Source of the DNA: Selenomonadaceae bacterium
GTDB taxonomy: Bacteria > Bacillota > Negativicutes > Selenomonadales > Selenomonadaceae
DNA length: 64,000 nucleotides
NCBI GenBank assembly: GCA_017515635.1
Contig: JAFWFO010000021.1
Coordinates: 62,001 to 126,000, forward strand
Direction of reading: 5' to 3'
The position numbers were made by a program, and so were the translations under genes. The notes below the pieces were generated by a model, which was given only the letters and a program-made list of their open reading frames with translations, was not told the DNA's origin and ran no database searches. Shown piece after piece: positions 40,259 through 50,431 of this stretch (its first letter is position 1; every line of letters begins with the position of its first letter).

Positions 40259-43200
40259 ATGGCAAAAAGTAAAAAGAATCGACGCGAGGCACGTCCTCCC
40301 GCCGAAAAATTTCCGAAAGTCAGCGTGATATTGACGAGTTACAATCACGCGGCGTATATTTCTGCGGCGATTGAAAGCGTCTTAAATCAAACGTTCACGG
40401 ATTTTGAATTGTTGATTGTCGACGACGGCTCGACGGACAACAGCCGCGAAATAATCAAGAGTTACAACGATCCGCGAATAAAATTTTTCCTGTACGAAAA
40501 AAATCGCGGCCCCGTCATTGCCATTGACGACGCGTTGAAAACTGCGCACGGCAAATATGTCGCGGTGCATCATTCGGACGATTTGTGGACGCTTGACAAA
40601 CTTGCGCGGCAGGTTGAATTTTTGGACACGCACGAAGAATACGCCGCCTGTTTTACGCGGGTTGATTTCATCGACGAAAACGGCGCGATACAGGAATTGG
40701 CTGAAGATGACTTTTACAAAAAAGTTTTCGAGGAGCCGAACCGTTCGCGTGCCGAGTGGTTGCATTATTTTTTCTACACGGGAAATTGTCTGTGTCATCC
40801 GTCGGCAATGTTGCGGCGCGAAGTCTACAGAAAATATCAGTTGCTTGACGTGCACGGCTTTTGGCAGTTGCCGGATTATTTGATGTGGATTCGGCTATGT
40901 TTCCACGAAGAAATTTTTATTCTGCCCGACCGCTTGACGAAATTTAGATTGCGTCGGACACGGCAGGAAAACACTTCGGCGACGACCTTTGACAAACTTA
41001 TTCGGGCGGATTTGGAATTTTATTTCATAGCGCGGGAATTCATTTACAATTTCACGGACAACAACTTTTTCCTTGAAGTCTTCCCCGAAGCGAAAAAATT
41101 TGTCGTCGACGGGCAGATTAATCGCCGCTTTGCTTTCGCGAAAATCTGTCTGGAAAAAGATACTCCTGCGTGGCAAATTGCGGGTTTGGAGTTGCTGAAA
41201 GAATTGCTCAACAGTCCCGCCGCCGCCGCCGAGCTGAAAACTTTTTACGACTACGACGACAAAAATTTTCTGCGCGACGGCGGAACTTATGACGTGTTCA
41301 ATCTTGAGAAGAAACTCGACACGATTCATGCGCAGATGTATGCCGACAGCGGCAACGGCTTGGAACTTGTGGCGGAAAAAGTTATTTTCGTTTCGGCGAA
41401 CAAAGTTTACGGGCGCATGGATTTTGAGCTTGAGCGTCCCGCAACTTCATTACGTTTTGATCCCGATTACAACTTTATTTCGTTGGTCGTGCGGAAAATG
41501 ATGATTAACGGCAAGTCCTGTGAAATTGTTTCGGACAACGCAGACGAAACTTTCGGCGACTTCCGCAGATTTTTCACGAACGACCCGCAATTTTTGCTCC
41601 GCACCGAAAAATTATCGGGACATGTGACGTTTGAAATTTTTGCCGAACTTGAGCCGAATTGGTCAAAAGTCGTGGAAGACAGGCTGAAAACGTTCCTGCA
41701 ACTTCAAGACAAAGCCGAAATGCTCACCGCGCAAAATCGCAATCTCGAATCACGAAACGAAAATCTCAGTTCCAAAAATCGCGTGCTTGATGCGAAAAAC
41801 CGCGTGCTTGCCGAAAGAAATCGCGTGCTTGCCGAAAATAATCGCGGGCTTACCGTTCAAAATAAAAACCTCGACGAGCAATTAGCAGAGTTGCGCCATC
41901 AAAATTCAGCATTGAGTCTTCAGAATGCGAACCTTGCCGCCGAAAATCAGCGACTGGGGGGGTTGACTGACGCGTTGTTGAATTCAACGTCATGGAAAGT
42001 CACAGAGCCGTTTCGCGATTTGGGTCAATGGTTGCGCTACGACAATCGAGAAAAATTTCTTTCGGCGACGCGTCTGCTGTACAAACTTATGCCGCTTAAC
42101 GATGAAAAAAAAGTTGAACTCAAAGACAAATTCTACACGCGTTTTGCGCCGCTTTTGAGAAATACGCATCATTACAAAGTTTGGCAGGACGCAAAACTTT
42201 GGGCGAAAAAATCTGCGCCGCAACAGTCAATCTTCATGCCGATTTACGAAACTCCCTTCAACGGCGAATTCACCGAGCAACCGGGTAAAATCGCAATTCA
42301 GGCGCACATTTTTTATCTTGACTTGCTGGAAGAAATGGTTGCCTACTGTTCCAACATGCCGTATAAATTCGACGCGCTGATTTCGATTGTCGACGAAAAG
42401 GCCGCCGAAAAAGTTTCCGCCGCGTTCGAGGCAATTCCCAACACGGAAAATGTTTTCGTGCGCGTGGTGCCGAATCGCGGGCGAGATGTTGCGCCGTTCC
42501 TCGTCGGCTTCGGTGACCTGTTGCCGAAATATGATTTCGTGGCGCACATTCATTCCAAAAAATCACTGTACACGGGCGAAGAGCAACTGAACTGGCGAAA
42601 TTATTTGTTCGACGCGCTTTTGGGCACACCGGCACGAATCGGAAGAATTTTCAAGGCGTTTATGGATAATCCGGTTGTAGGCGTGATTTATCCGCGCCCC
42701 GCAGACAACGTGCCTTATGCGGCGTTCACGTGGCTTTCAAATCGCGAAGTCGGGCGACAACTTTTGTCACGCGCACAAATCGAGCCGAACATAACCGATT
42801 ACTTCGACTTCCCCGCCGGCACAATGTTTTGGGCACGAACGCGGGCTTTGAGCAAAATTTTTAACGCAGGCTTGAAGTTTGAAGATTTCCCCGCCGAACA
42901 AGGACAAAACGACGGCACGATTGCACACGCGTTTGAACGTTCGATTTTGTTGGCGGCGCGCTCCGAAAGCATGATTTATTACGAATTCGATCCTGCCGTC
43001 GAAAAATATTCCGTCAATCTCGGTGGAAAAAATCTTTGGCAATATTTCGCACGCAACGAACAGGAAGCTTTGACTTTGGTCGTGCCCCGCGCAGAAATTT
43101 TGTCGTTCGATATTTTCGACACGCTGATTATGCGCTACGTCGCCAAGCCGTATCACGTCAACGAAATTATTCGGTTGCGGGTTGAAGATTTACTCGGACA

Positions 43201-44914
43201 CGATATTGATTTCCCGACTTTGAGAATTCAGGCGGAAGAACTTGCACGCGGCAAAAAAGGCGGCGACGTTACACTTGACGACATTTATTACATGTTCGGC
43301 GAGTTGGCGAATTTGGACGCGCAGACCTGCAAAGAAATTCGCGAGCTTGAAGTTTCAACCGAAGTCGCGCTTTGTCTGCCGCGTAAAAATGTTGTCGGCT
43401 GGTTCCAAGAAGGCTTGAAGATTAACCGAAAAATTTGGCTGATTTCCGATATGTACCTGCAGACGCCCGATATTGAACGCATGTTGAAAAAATGCGGCGT
43501 CACGGGCTACGAAAAACTTTTCATTTCCTGCGAAACGGGCTTGCGAAAAGACACGGCGGCAATTTGGAACAAACTTATCGAAGAAAATTTGAATTCGCCC
43601 GATAAACTTTTCCACATCGGCGACAACGAAATGAGCGACGTACAGTTGCCCGGCGACAGAACTTTCGGCGTCTATCACATCATGAGCGCGATAAATTTGC
43701 TGTCGCAATTCCCGTTCGGAAAAAATCTGCTTGAAAGTCTCGGTCGCGAAATGTCTTTGTTCGCCGGAATGTTTTTGGGCATGGTGCTTGCGAAAAAATT
43801 CCAAGATCCGTTTCAGCTGTTCAACGAAAAAACGGGCGGCAGCGGTCGCCTGATTATCAAAGATTTCCGCGAGCTGGGCTATTGGTTTTACGGCACGCCG
43901 CTGTTGACGTTCATGCTGTGGCTGATTCAAAAGACACGCGCCGACGGCGTCAAAAGAATTTTCTTTTTGGCACGCGACGGGTATTTTCTGCAACCGCTTT
44001 ATCAATTCGTCACGCGTCGCCTGAAGGCGGAAACTTTGCCTAGCGAATATTTTTATTCGTCACGGCGTGCGGTAACCGTTGCTTCGATTCACGACATTAA
44101 GGACGCCAAAGCACTAATGCAGTTGCGTTTTCGTGGCACGACGAAGAAATTTTTCATTGAGCGATTCGGGCTTGCGTTGGGCGACGACACGGAAATTTAT
44201 CTGCCCGATGATTCCGTCCTGTTTGAAAATCATTCAGAGGAGCTTGTTGAAAAAATCATTGACGAAAACGCCGACAGAATTTTGGCGCACGCGGCGGACG
44301 AACGCGAGAACTTTAAAAAATATATCGAAAAACTCGGCGGCACTCTCGACAATGTCGGCGTCGTGGATATGGGCTATTCCGGCACGATTCAATATTATTT
44401 GCAACAGATCACCGAAAAAGATTTCATGGGCTATTATTTCGCCACGTCTTCGGCAAATCGTTTCGGGCACTACGCGGAAAAATTCATGCGCGGCTGTTTC
44501 ACGGAGAACGACGACTATCAATATACGCGTTCCGCCGTTTATCAGTATCAGTTGCTGTTTGAATCGATTTTGACCGCGCCCGATGCTCAGTTGCAAAGTT
44601 TCGACGAAAAAGGCAAGCCGGTTTTCGGCACGCCCGAACCGGGACAAACTTACTTCAAAGAGATCGGCGAAGTCCACGAAGGCATAAAAAATTTCTGCCG
44701 CGACGTGACGGAAATTTTCGGCGATATTCTGTTGCGCGTGCCGATTGACGAAAAATTTGTTAATGCGTGGGTGCGCGCTTTCGTGAACGACAGACACATT
44801 ATCGCGCCCGAATTGCGCAAAATTTTCACGCTGGACGACGAATACTGCAACACCTTCCACGGCAACGCGCTTGAACTTTATTTCAGCGGAGCCGACCGCG
44901 TTGGCGACACCTGA
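40259..44914 (+). CDS. Multidomain glycosyltransferase: GT2, coiled coil, RgpF-like, HAD-like and C-terminal domains
   Basis: 1551 residues. Residues 19-250 are a GT2 domain (VSVILTSYNHAAYISAAIES, LIVDDGSTDNS, HHSDDLW). Residues about 475-580 form a coiled coil built on repeats such as NRVLAERNRVLAENNRGL. Residues about 677-900 match rhamnan-synthesis protein F (IAIQAHIFYLDLLEEM, PNRGRDVAPFL, HIHSKKS). Around 950 begins a HAD-like domain (LSFDIFDTLIMRY, ISDMYL, HIGDNEMSD), followed by a conserved C-terminal region (FFLARDGYFLQPLYQF). Such fusions build cell-surface polysaccharide. ATG at 40259 follows AGGAGG. Confidence 0.88.
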   Translation: MAKSKKNRREARPPAEKFPKVSVILTSYNHAAYISAAIESVLNQTFTDFELLIVDDGSTDNSREIIKSYNDPRIKFFLYEKNRGPVIAIDDALKTAHGKYVAVHHSDDLWTLDKLARQVEFLDTHEEYAACFTRVDFIDENGAIQELAEDDFYKKVFEEPNRSRAEWLHYFFYTGNCLCHPSAMLRREVYRKYQLLDVHGFWQLPDYLMWIRLCFHEEIFILPDRLTKFRLRRTRQENTSATTFDKLIRADLEFYFIAREFIYNFTDNNFFLEVFPEAKKFVVDGQINRRFAFAKICLEKDTPAWQIAGLELLKELLNSPAAAAELKTFYDYDDKNFLRDGGTYDVFNLEKKLDTIHAQMYADSGNGLELVAEKVIFVSANKVYGRMDFELERPATSLRFDPDYNFISLVVRKMMINGKSCEIVSDNADETFGDFRRFFTNDPQFLLRTEKLSGHVTFEIFAELEPNWSKVVEDRLKTFLQLQDKAEMLTAQNRNLESRNENLSSKNRVLDAKNRVLAERNRVLAENNRGLTVQNKNLDEQLAELRHQNSALSLQNANLAAENQRLGGLTDALLNSTSWKVTEPFRDLGQWLRYDNREKFLSATRLLYKLMPLNDEKKVELKDKFYTRFAPLLRNTHHYKVWQDAKLWAKKSAPQQSIFMPIYETPFNGEFTEQPGKIAIQAHIFYLDLLEEMVAYCSNMPYKFDALISIVDEKAAEKVSAAFEAIPNTENVFVRVVPNRGRDVAPFLVGFGDLLPKYDFVAHIHSKKSLYTGEEQLNWRNYLFDALLGTPARIGRIFKAFMDNPVVGVIYPRPADNVPYAAFTWLSNREVGRQLLSRAQIEPNITDYFDFPAGTMFWARTRALSKIFNAGLKFEDFPAEQGQNDGTIAHAFERSILLAARSESMIYYEFDPAVEKYSVNLGGKNLWQYFARNEQEALTLVVPRAEILSFDIFDTLIMRYVAKPYHVNEIIRLRVEDLLGHDIDFPTLRIQAEELARGKKGGDVTLDDIYYMFGELANLDAQTCKEIRELEVSTEVALCLPRKNVVGWFQEGLKINRKIWLISDMYLQTPDIERMLKKCGVTGYEKLFISCETGLRKDTAAIWNKLIEENLNSPDKLFHIGDNEMSDVQLPGDRTFGVYHIMSAINLLSQFPFGKNLLESLGREMSLFAGMFLGMVLAKKFQDPFQLFNEKTGGSGRLIIKDFRELGYWFYGTPLLTFMLWLIQKTRADGVKRIFFLARDGYFLQPLYQFVTRRLKAETLPSEYFYSSRRAVTVASIHDIKDAKALMQLRFRGTTKKFFIERFGLALGDDTEIYLPDDSVLFENHSEELVEKIIDENADRILAHAADERENFKKYIEKLGGTLDNVGVVDMGYSGTIQYYLQQITEKDFMGYYFATSSANRFGHYAEKFMRGCFTENDDYQYTRSAVYQYQLLFESILTAPDAQLQSFDEKGKPVFGTPEPGQTYFKEIGEVHEGIKNFCRDVTEIFGDILLRVPIDEKFVNAWVRAFVNDRHIIAPELRKIFTLDDEYCNTFHGNALELYFSGADRVGDT

Positions 44915-44929
44915 AATTTTCCCGCAACA

Positions 44930-44969
44930 AAGGAGCACCTTTCAAACTTGGAAGGTGCTTTTATTTTTG
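44930..44969. terminator. Terminator after the large glycosyltransferase
   Basis: AGCACCTTTC-AAACTT-GGAAGGTGCT stem followed by TTTATTTTTG, between convergent genes. Confidence 0.8.
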
Positions 44970-45011
44970 TTTTATAGTTTGTCTGCGTTTCAACTCGGCG
45001 TGCGATTAATT

Positions 45012-45629
45012 TTATTTTCGGTTGAGCAAGACGGTTATCAGCGCGAAAAGTGCGACGCCGCCGACAATCATCAGCGCAAAAATTATCGCGGGCAATTCTG
45101 TCGCGGGCGTGGCGAAAATGTGTTTCATCATGATTCGATCTGCGACGCGGTTCAGATAAAGCCCGTAAGCTCCGATTGCCGACAAAATCACCGCCGTTGC
45201 CAACAAAAATTTTTCACGACGCTTGAAGAATCTTTGAAAGAGTTCCCGCCAATGCAGGCCGATATGCCCGCCGATTAAAATCATCATGACGTATGGCGCG
45301 GCGACGTGCAGTTGATGAATCGTCATGTTTCGTTGAAGTTCTGCGCTTATCACGTCGACGAAAAGATAATTCGACATGCACACGCCCGACATAAAAATTA
45401 TCGCCGCGCAGATTGTCAAGGCGACGTTCAGCGCGACGGATAAAAATTTTTTCGGCGTGAATTTTTTCGTGAGCGACAGGAAACGCCGCCCGTTAATCGC
45501 GACGTGAAAAATTATCAGCGCGAACATTGCGACGCCCAAAATTTCATGCAAAATTTTCGGCAGAAACAGGAAACACATTTCCGCGACGAACAGCACGAAC
45601 AACGCCACGTCGACAAAAAAATTTTTCAT
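45012..45629 (-). CDS. DUF4405 membrane protein (cytochrome b561-like)
   Basis: 205 residues with about five hydrophobic helices. Histidines within helices (ILHEILGVAMFALIIFHVA, IHQLHVAAPYVMM, GGHIGLHWRE) suit heme ligation as in DUF4405/b561-type proteins. Its start codon overlaps the dapB stop by 1 bp. Function not established. Confidence 0.75.
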   Translation of the reverse strand: MKNFFVDVALFVLFVAEMCFLFLPKILHEILGVAMFALIIFHVAINGRRFLSLTKKFTPKKFLSVALNVALTICAAIIFMSGVCMSNYLFVDVISAELQRNMTIHQLHVAAPYVMMILIGGHIGLHWRELFQRFFKRREKFLLATAVILSAIGAYGLYLNRVADRIMMKHIFATPATELPAIIFALMIVGGVALFALITVLLNRK

Positions 45630-46393
45630 CAGTCAAGAATTTTGTCGAGACCGATTGTCAAGCCCTTCAAGCCGCGAACTTTTTTGCAGGCGAGCACGAC
45701 GCCCGGCATAAACGAATCGCGTCCCATCGAGTCATGACGAATCGTCAGCGTTTGACCGAGACCGCCGAAAATAACTTCTTGGTGCGCAACGAAGCCCGGC
45801 AGTCGCACGCTGTGAATCCGAATCCCGTCGACATTTGCGCCGCGCACGTGCTCAAGGCGTTCGACTTCGTCGGGGTGTCCTTGGCTGTGTTTAAGACGAA
45901 CTTCGGAAATCATTTTCGCAGTGAGTTCAGCCGTCCCCGAAGGCGCGTCAAGTTTTTTGTCGTGGTGAAGTTCGATAATCTCAACGTCGGGCATGTACTT
46001 TGCGATTTTGCGAGCCGTCAACATCATCAGCACGGCACCGAGCGCGAAGTTTGGCGCGATAAATGCGGGCGTGGAATTTTTTTCGGCGGCGTCACGAATT
46101 TTTTGCAAAGCGTCCGCGTCAAGTCCCGTCGTGCCGACAACGGGCGAAACTTTATTTTCAAGCGCAGTCATCACGTTGCCGAAAACCGCATTCGGGCGCG
46201 TGAAGTCGACCATAACTTCCGGCTGAAATTTTTTCAACGCGGCGTCAAGATTTGTTTCGACGGTGTGCCCTTCGACAGAGCCTTCAACCACGTCGACGGC
46301 TCCGACAAGTTCAAGTTCCGAATCGGCGTTGACGGCGGCGCAAACCGTGCGACCCATGCGACCGAGTGCGCCGTTGACCAAAACTTTAATCAT
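45629..46393 (-). CDS. dapB: 4-hydroxy-tetrahydrodipicolinate reductase
   Basis: NAD(P)H-dependent reductase in lysine and diaminopimelate synthesis. The Rossmann motif is VNGALGRMGRTV, and the substrate/catalytic motif is ELHHDKKLDAPSGTA. 254 residues, normal. Downstream of purA by 8 bp. Confidence 0.96.
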   Translation of the reverse strand: MIKVLVNGALGRMGRTVCAAVNADSELELVGAVDVVEGSVEGHTVETNLDAALKKFQPEVMVDFTRPNAVFGNVMTALENKVSPVVGTTGLDADALQKIRDAAEKNSTPAFIAPNFALGAVLMMLTARKIAKYMPDVEIIELHHDKKLDAPSGTAELTAKMISEVRLKHSQGHPDEVERLEHVRGANVDGIRIHSVRLPGFVAHQEVIFGGLGQTLTIRHDSMGRDSFMPGVVLACKKVRGLKGLTIGLDKILD

Positions 46394-46401
46394 GTTAAAA
46401 T

Positions 46402-47694
46402 CTACTCCCCAAAAATATTTTCGGCAAGAACAATCGTTTGATCGCGATTCGCGCCGACAGAAACAATGCCGAGTTTAATTCCCGTGACTTTCGCCATGCG
46501 CTCCAAATATTTGCGGGCGTTTTCGGGCAAGTCTTCATAGCGGCGGGCTTTGGTAATGTCGGTTTTCCAGCCGGCAAAAGTTTCGTAAACGGGTTCGACA
46601 TTCGCCAAAATTTTTAGAGAGGCGGGAATCTCGTCGATAATTTTTCCGTCAAGTTTGTAAGCGACGCACATTTTAATTTCGTCGAAGCTGTCCAAAATGT
46701 CCAAGCGCGTGACCGCCATGTAATCCGTGCCGCTGAGTTGTCCCGCGTATTTGACGACGCAAGCATCAAGCCAGCCCGTGCGACGCGGCCGCCCCGTGAC
46801 GGTTCCGAATTCGTGTCCCTCCGTGCGAAGTTTTTCGCCAATTTCGTTGAGCTGTTCGGTCGGGAAAGGCCCTTCGCCGACGCGTGTGCAATAAGCTTTG
46901 ACGACGCTGACGACGGTGTCAATTTTTTTCGGAGCGACGCCCGCGCCAATTCCGACGCCGCCGCTAATCGGGTGGCTTGACGTGACGTAAGGATAAGTTC
47001 CGTAATCAATGTCAAGCATTGTCGCCTGCGCGCCCTCGAAGAGAATTTTTTTGCCGGCGTCGATTTGCTTGTTGAGCAGAGTAATCGTGTCGCAGACGAG
47101 CGGACGAATTCTTTCGGCGTAAGTTTCATACTCGCGAATAATTTCATCGGCGTCAAGTGGCGCATGGTCGTAAACTTTTTCGAGTGTCAAATTTTTCACG
47201 CTGAGGACGGAACGGACTTTGGCGGCAAATTCTTCGCTGTCAATCAAATCACAGACGCGAATTCCGATTCGGTCGGCTTTGTCAATGTAGCACGGCCCGA
47301 TACCGCGTTTGGTCGTGCCGATTTTGTTTTCGCCGCGCATTTGTTCGCCGAGTTCGTCAAAAAGTTTGTGCCACGGCATAACGACATGAGCGCGATTTGA
47401 AACGCGGATATTTGACGTATCGACGCCGCGAGCGTTCAGCGCGTCAATTTCCTCAAGCAGACATTGCGGGTCGACGACAACGCCGTTACCGACAACGCAG
47501 GTCGTGCCCTTGTAAAGAATTCCCGACGGCAAGAGACGCAATTTATATTCTTCGCCGCCGACAGCAACCGTGTGACCGGCATTTGAGCCGCCTTGAAATC
47601 TGACGACGGTATCGGCCTGTTGCGCGAGGTAGTCGACGATTTTGCCTTTGCCTTCGTCGCCCCATTGTGCGCCGCTTATAACAACCGTTGACAT
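46402..47694 (-). CDS. purA: Adenylosuccinate synthetase
   Basis: GTP-dependent ligation of IMP and aspartate in AMP synthesis. SGAQWGDEGKGKIVDYLA is the GTP-binding signature, with GGSNAGHTV and KRGIGPCYIDK also conserved. 430 residues. ATG at 47694 is chosen, with AAGGAGATGG upstream overlapping an earlier in-frame ATG. Confidence 0.97.
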   Translation of the reverse strand: MSTVVISGAQWGDEGKGKIVDYLAQQADTVVRFQGGSNAGHTVAVGGEEYKLRLLPSGILYKGTTCVVGNGVVVDPQCLLEEIDALNARGVDTSNIRVSNRAHVVMPWHKLFDELGEQMRGENKIGTTKRGIGPCYIDKADRIGIRVCDLIDSEEFAAKVRSVLSVKNLTLEKVYDHAPLDADEIIREYETYAERIRPLVCDTITLLNKQIDAGKKILFEGAQATMLDIDYGTYPYVTSSHPISGGVGIGAGVAPKKIDTVVSVVKAYCTRVGEGPFPTEQLNEIGEKLRTEGHEFGTVTGRPRRTGWLDACVVKYAGQLSGTDYMAVTRLDILDSFDEIKMCVAYKLDGKIIDEIPASLKILANVEPVYETFAGWKTDITKARRYEDLPENARKYLERMAKVTGIKLGIVSVGANRDQTIVLAENIFGE

Positions 47695-47724
47695 TTTAAA
47701 ATCCATCTCCTTGCGAAAAAAACT

Positions 47725-48066
47725 TCAGCGATTTTGTTGAACGTAAGAGCGCATGAACTTAATCGTTTCGTCCGATATGACGTTTTCACTGCGCTCGTAG
47801 TTGATGATGCGGAAAAGTCTGCCCACGCGGTCGATAATCGGCTTGTTGCGCGTGCGGAAAGTTTCACCGTGAATCGTGATGTCCACGCGGTCGGCACTGC
47901 GCACGTCGTAAGAGACGCCCAACAAGTCTTTACCGTCAAGCGATTTAATCAAATAGCTGTACTCCATTGCGCCGACGCTCGATTCCCATTTCAATTCGCG
48001 GTTCAGTGCTTTGTGCATCAAAGTATTGACGTACTCCAAAATAATTTCGTGTGTCCTTGTGTTCAT
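47725..48066 (-). CDS. Conserved hypothetical protein
   Basis: 113 residues with no signal peptide, membrane segment or recognised motif. AAGGAGG precedes the ATG. The composition (SYLIKSLDGKDLLGVSYDVR, DRVDITIHGETFRTR) suggests a compact alpha/beta domain. Lies between purE and purA on the same strand, so it is probably co-transcribed with purine genes. Confidence 0.65.
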   Translation of the reverse strand: MNTRTHEIILEYVNTLMHKALNRELKWESSVGAMEYSYLIKSLDGKDLLGVSYDVRSADRVDITIHGETFRTRNKPIIDRVGRLFRIINYERSENVISDETIKFMRSYVQQNR

Positions 48067-48093
48067 GATAACGCCTCCTTGAAAAATTTGGAA

Positions 48094-48576
48094 TTAATCT
48101 TGCAAGCTCTGTTGAATTTTTTGTTCCTTAAGCGCAATCTCCGTGACCAGCTTTTGACGATAGACCACCAATTTTTTTGCAAGTTCTTCGTCGGCAAGCG
48201 CGAGAATTTCCACGGCGAAGAGTGCGGCATTTTTCGCGCCGTTGACTGCCATTGTCGCCACGGGAACGCCGCCGGGCATTTGTACCGTGCTCAACAACGC
48301 GTCAAGACCTTTGAACGGCTCGGAATTAATCGGAATGCCGATAACGGGTTTGGTCGTGAAACTTGCGACGACACCCGCAAGATGAGCCGCCATGCCTGCC
48401 GCCGCAATAAAAATTTTCGCGTCCGAATTCGTGACGAACTCGCGAACTTTGTCGGGTGTGCGATGAGCCGAAGCAACCGTTACGGAAATTTCGACATCGA
48501 AACTTTTGAGCGTGTCGACGGCAGATTTCATGACGCCCCAATCGCTGTCGCTGCCCATGATTATTGCAACTTTCAT
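48094..48576 (-). CDS. purE: N5-carboxyaminoimidazole ribonucleotide mutase
   Basis: Class I PurE of de novo purine synthesis. MGSDSDWGVMKSAVDTL and the catalytic histidine in ASAHRTPDKV are present. 160 residues. Overlaps the upstream HAD gene by 4 bp. Confidence 0.96.
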   Translation of the reverse strand: MKVAIIMGSDSDWGVMKSAVDTLKSFDVEISVTVASAHRTPDKVREFVTNSDAKIFIAAAGMAAHLAGVVASFTTKPVIGIPINSEPFKGLDALLSTVQMPGGVPVATMAVNGAKNAALFAVEILALADEELAKKLVVYRQKLVTEIALKEQKIQQSLQD

Positions 48577-49226
48577 AATTGTCCCTCCGAAATGATACGA
48601 CGTGCCTCAAGTAAATTATCGAAAACGCCTGCGCACAAATTTTTTATTTCGTCCGTCGGTTGCATTGTGTCGGGAATCATAATCGTCACTCCGCCCGATG
48701 CGTTCGCCGCCCGAATTCCGTTGAAGCTGTCCTCGAAAATGTAACAATCACTTGCCGCAAGATTTAATTTCTTCGCCGCAAGCAAAAAAATATCGGGCGC
48801 GGGTTTGCCGTTCGTAACCATGTTTCCGCCGACAAGCACGTCAAAATATCCGCGCAGATTTTTCCGCGTCAAATTCTGTTCGATAACCGTCACGGGCGCG
48901 GCACTCGCCACCGCCATTTTAACACCCGCGTCACGGAAAAAATTCAAAATTTCTTCGACGCCCGTCATCAGCTCCAAACCGCGTTCGCGACAAGCCTCGA
49001 CAAGTTCCAACACGCGGGCGATATATTTTTCGCAGTCAATGTTAGGATAAAATTTTCTGACGATTTGCACGGACTCATTGCCCATGTTCGTTCCGCTCGC
49101 GGCAATCGGCAATTCGGGATTCGGTTTTTCGCCGAATTCGGGCGCAACGTCAAGCCACGCATGTCGATAAAGTTTTTCCGTGTCAAAAAGTGTGCCATCC
49201 ATATCGAAAATCGCGCCGTGTCTCAT
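48573..49226 (-). CDS. HAD-family phosphatase / beta-phosphoglucomutase-like
   Basis: 217 residues. The nucleophile motif is FDMDGTLFDTE, motif II lies in AVASAAPVTV, and the C-terminal YIFEDSFNGIRAANASG is the subfamily motif. Likely acts on a small sugar phosphate. ATG at 49226 follows GAGGTGA; the longer ORF has no support. Confidence 0.88.
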   Translation of the reverse strand: MRHGAIFDMDGTLFDTEKLYRHAWLDVAPEFGEKPNPELPIAASGTNMGNESVQIVRKFYPNIDCEKYIARVLELVEACRERGLELMTGVEEILNFFRDAGVKMAVASAAPVTVIEQNLTRKNLRGYFDVLVGGNMVTNGKPAPDIFLLAAKKLNLAASDCYIFEDSFNGIRAANASGGVTIMIPDTMQPTDEIKNLCAGVFDNLLEARRIISEGQL

Positions 49227-49311
49227 TGAGCAATCACCTCGGCAAAATAATATCAAATTTACTTTCGTGTAGCAACGGGCGAAAAATTTTTTCGGGCGGC
49301 GAGGGTGATAT

Positions 49312-49339
49312 TTGCAATTCGGAAAATTTATGCTATTAT
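49312..49339 (+). promoter_or_regulatory. Promoter of pfkA
   Basis: TTGCAA, 16-bp spacer, TATTAT preceded by TGC. Confidence 0.6.
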
Positions 49340-49401
49340 GGCGGTGAATTTTTTTCGGCGCAAGAAACGTCGAGCCAATGGGCTTTGGAGGGGGATTAGT
49401 T

Positions 49402-50364
49402 ATGCTGAAAAGTATCGCAGTAATGACATCGGGCGGCGACAGCCCCGGCATGAACGCGGCAGTTCGCGCAGTCACACGCACGGCACTTCATCACGGCGTT
49501 AGAGTTTGGGGCATTCGCGGCGGCTATCATGGTATGCTTGACGAAGAAATGTTCGAGATGCAATCCAAAGACGTCAGCGACATTATTCAACGCGGCGGCA
49601 CATTTTTGGGCACGGCTCGTTGTAAAAGGTTCCAGACGCCCGAAGGTCGTATGCTCGGTTATAAAAATTTGGTCGATCGCGGCATTCAAGGTTTGGTTGT
49701 CATCGGCGGTGACGGTTCACTTCGCGGCGCGTCCACGTTGAGCCAGGAAACGGGAATCCCGATTGTCGGTTTGCCCGGCACGATTGACAACGATGTTTGG
49801 GGCTCTGAATATACAATCGGTTGCGACACGGCCGCCAATACGATTATCGACGCGATTAACAAATTGCGCGACACCGCTTCGGCTCATCGTCGCACAATCG
49901 TTCTTGAAGTTATGGGACGCAATTCCGGTTGGCTCGCAATGGTTTCGGGCATTTCCGGCGGCGCGGAATATATCCTCGTCCCCGAAGAAGAATACGACCT
50001 TGACGAAATGTGCGAAGAGATGAAACAGGCTTACGACGCGGGCAAACGTTATATCCTCGTCGTCGTTGCGGAAGGCGCGGGCAAAGGTCACGAAATCGGC
50101 AAAGTTATCGCCGAAAAGACAGGTCTTGACACTCGCGTTTCAAAACTCGGTCACATTCAACGCGGCGGCTCACCGTCTGTTATCGACCGCGTCAATGCAA
50201 GTCGTCTCGGCGAACATGCGGCACTTGCTCTCATTTCGGGCTTGTCGGATATTGTTTTCGGCTTCAATCGCGGGCACGTCGTCTCGATTAACCTGCATGA
50301 CGCCGTTAATAACAAAAAGCAACTCAATCCCGAATACATGCGTCTTGCTCGCGTGCTTGCGTAA
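49402..50364 (+). CDS. pfkA: ATP-dependent 6-phosphofructokinase
   Basis: Phosphorylates fructose 6-phosphate in glycolysis. TSGGDSPGMNAAVRAV, IGGDGSLRGA, the catalytic PGTIDND, and the MGRNSGWLA motif are present. 320 residues, the standard bacterial allosteric type. ATG at 49402 follows GGAGGGGG. Confidence 0.97.
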   Translation: MLKSIAVMTSGGDSPGMNAAVRAVTRTALHHGVRVWGIRGGYHGMLDEEMFEMQSKDVSDIIQRGGTFLGTARCKRFQTPEGRMLGYKNLVDRGIQGLVVIGGDGSLRGASTLSQETGIPIVGLPGTIDNDVWGSEYTIGCDTAANTIIDAINKLRDTASAHRRTIVLEVMGRNSGWLAMVSGISGGAEYILVPEEEYDLDEMCEEMKQAYDAGKRYILVVVAEGAGKGHEIGKVIAEKTGLDTRVSKLGHIQRGGSPSVIDRVNASRLGEHAALALISGLSDIVFGFNRGHVVSINLHDAVNNKKQLNPEYMRLARVLA

Positions 50365-50381
50365 AATTTTTGAACTCAAAA

Positions 50382-50418
50382 TAAAAAAATCCCTCGACTT
50401 CGGTCGGGGGATTTTTTA
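50382..50418 (+). terminator. Terminator after pfkA
   Basis: AAAAAAATCCCTCGAC-TTC-GGTCGGGGGA then T-run; A-run on the other side allows bidirectional use. Confidence 0.85.
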
Positions 50419-50431
50419 TTGCAACGAAATT

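Noticed and set aside
48573..49481. N-terminal extension of the HAD phosphatase
   Set aside because: The extension overlaps the divergent pfkA promoter and start; the conserved protein begins at 49226 with a good binding site.
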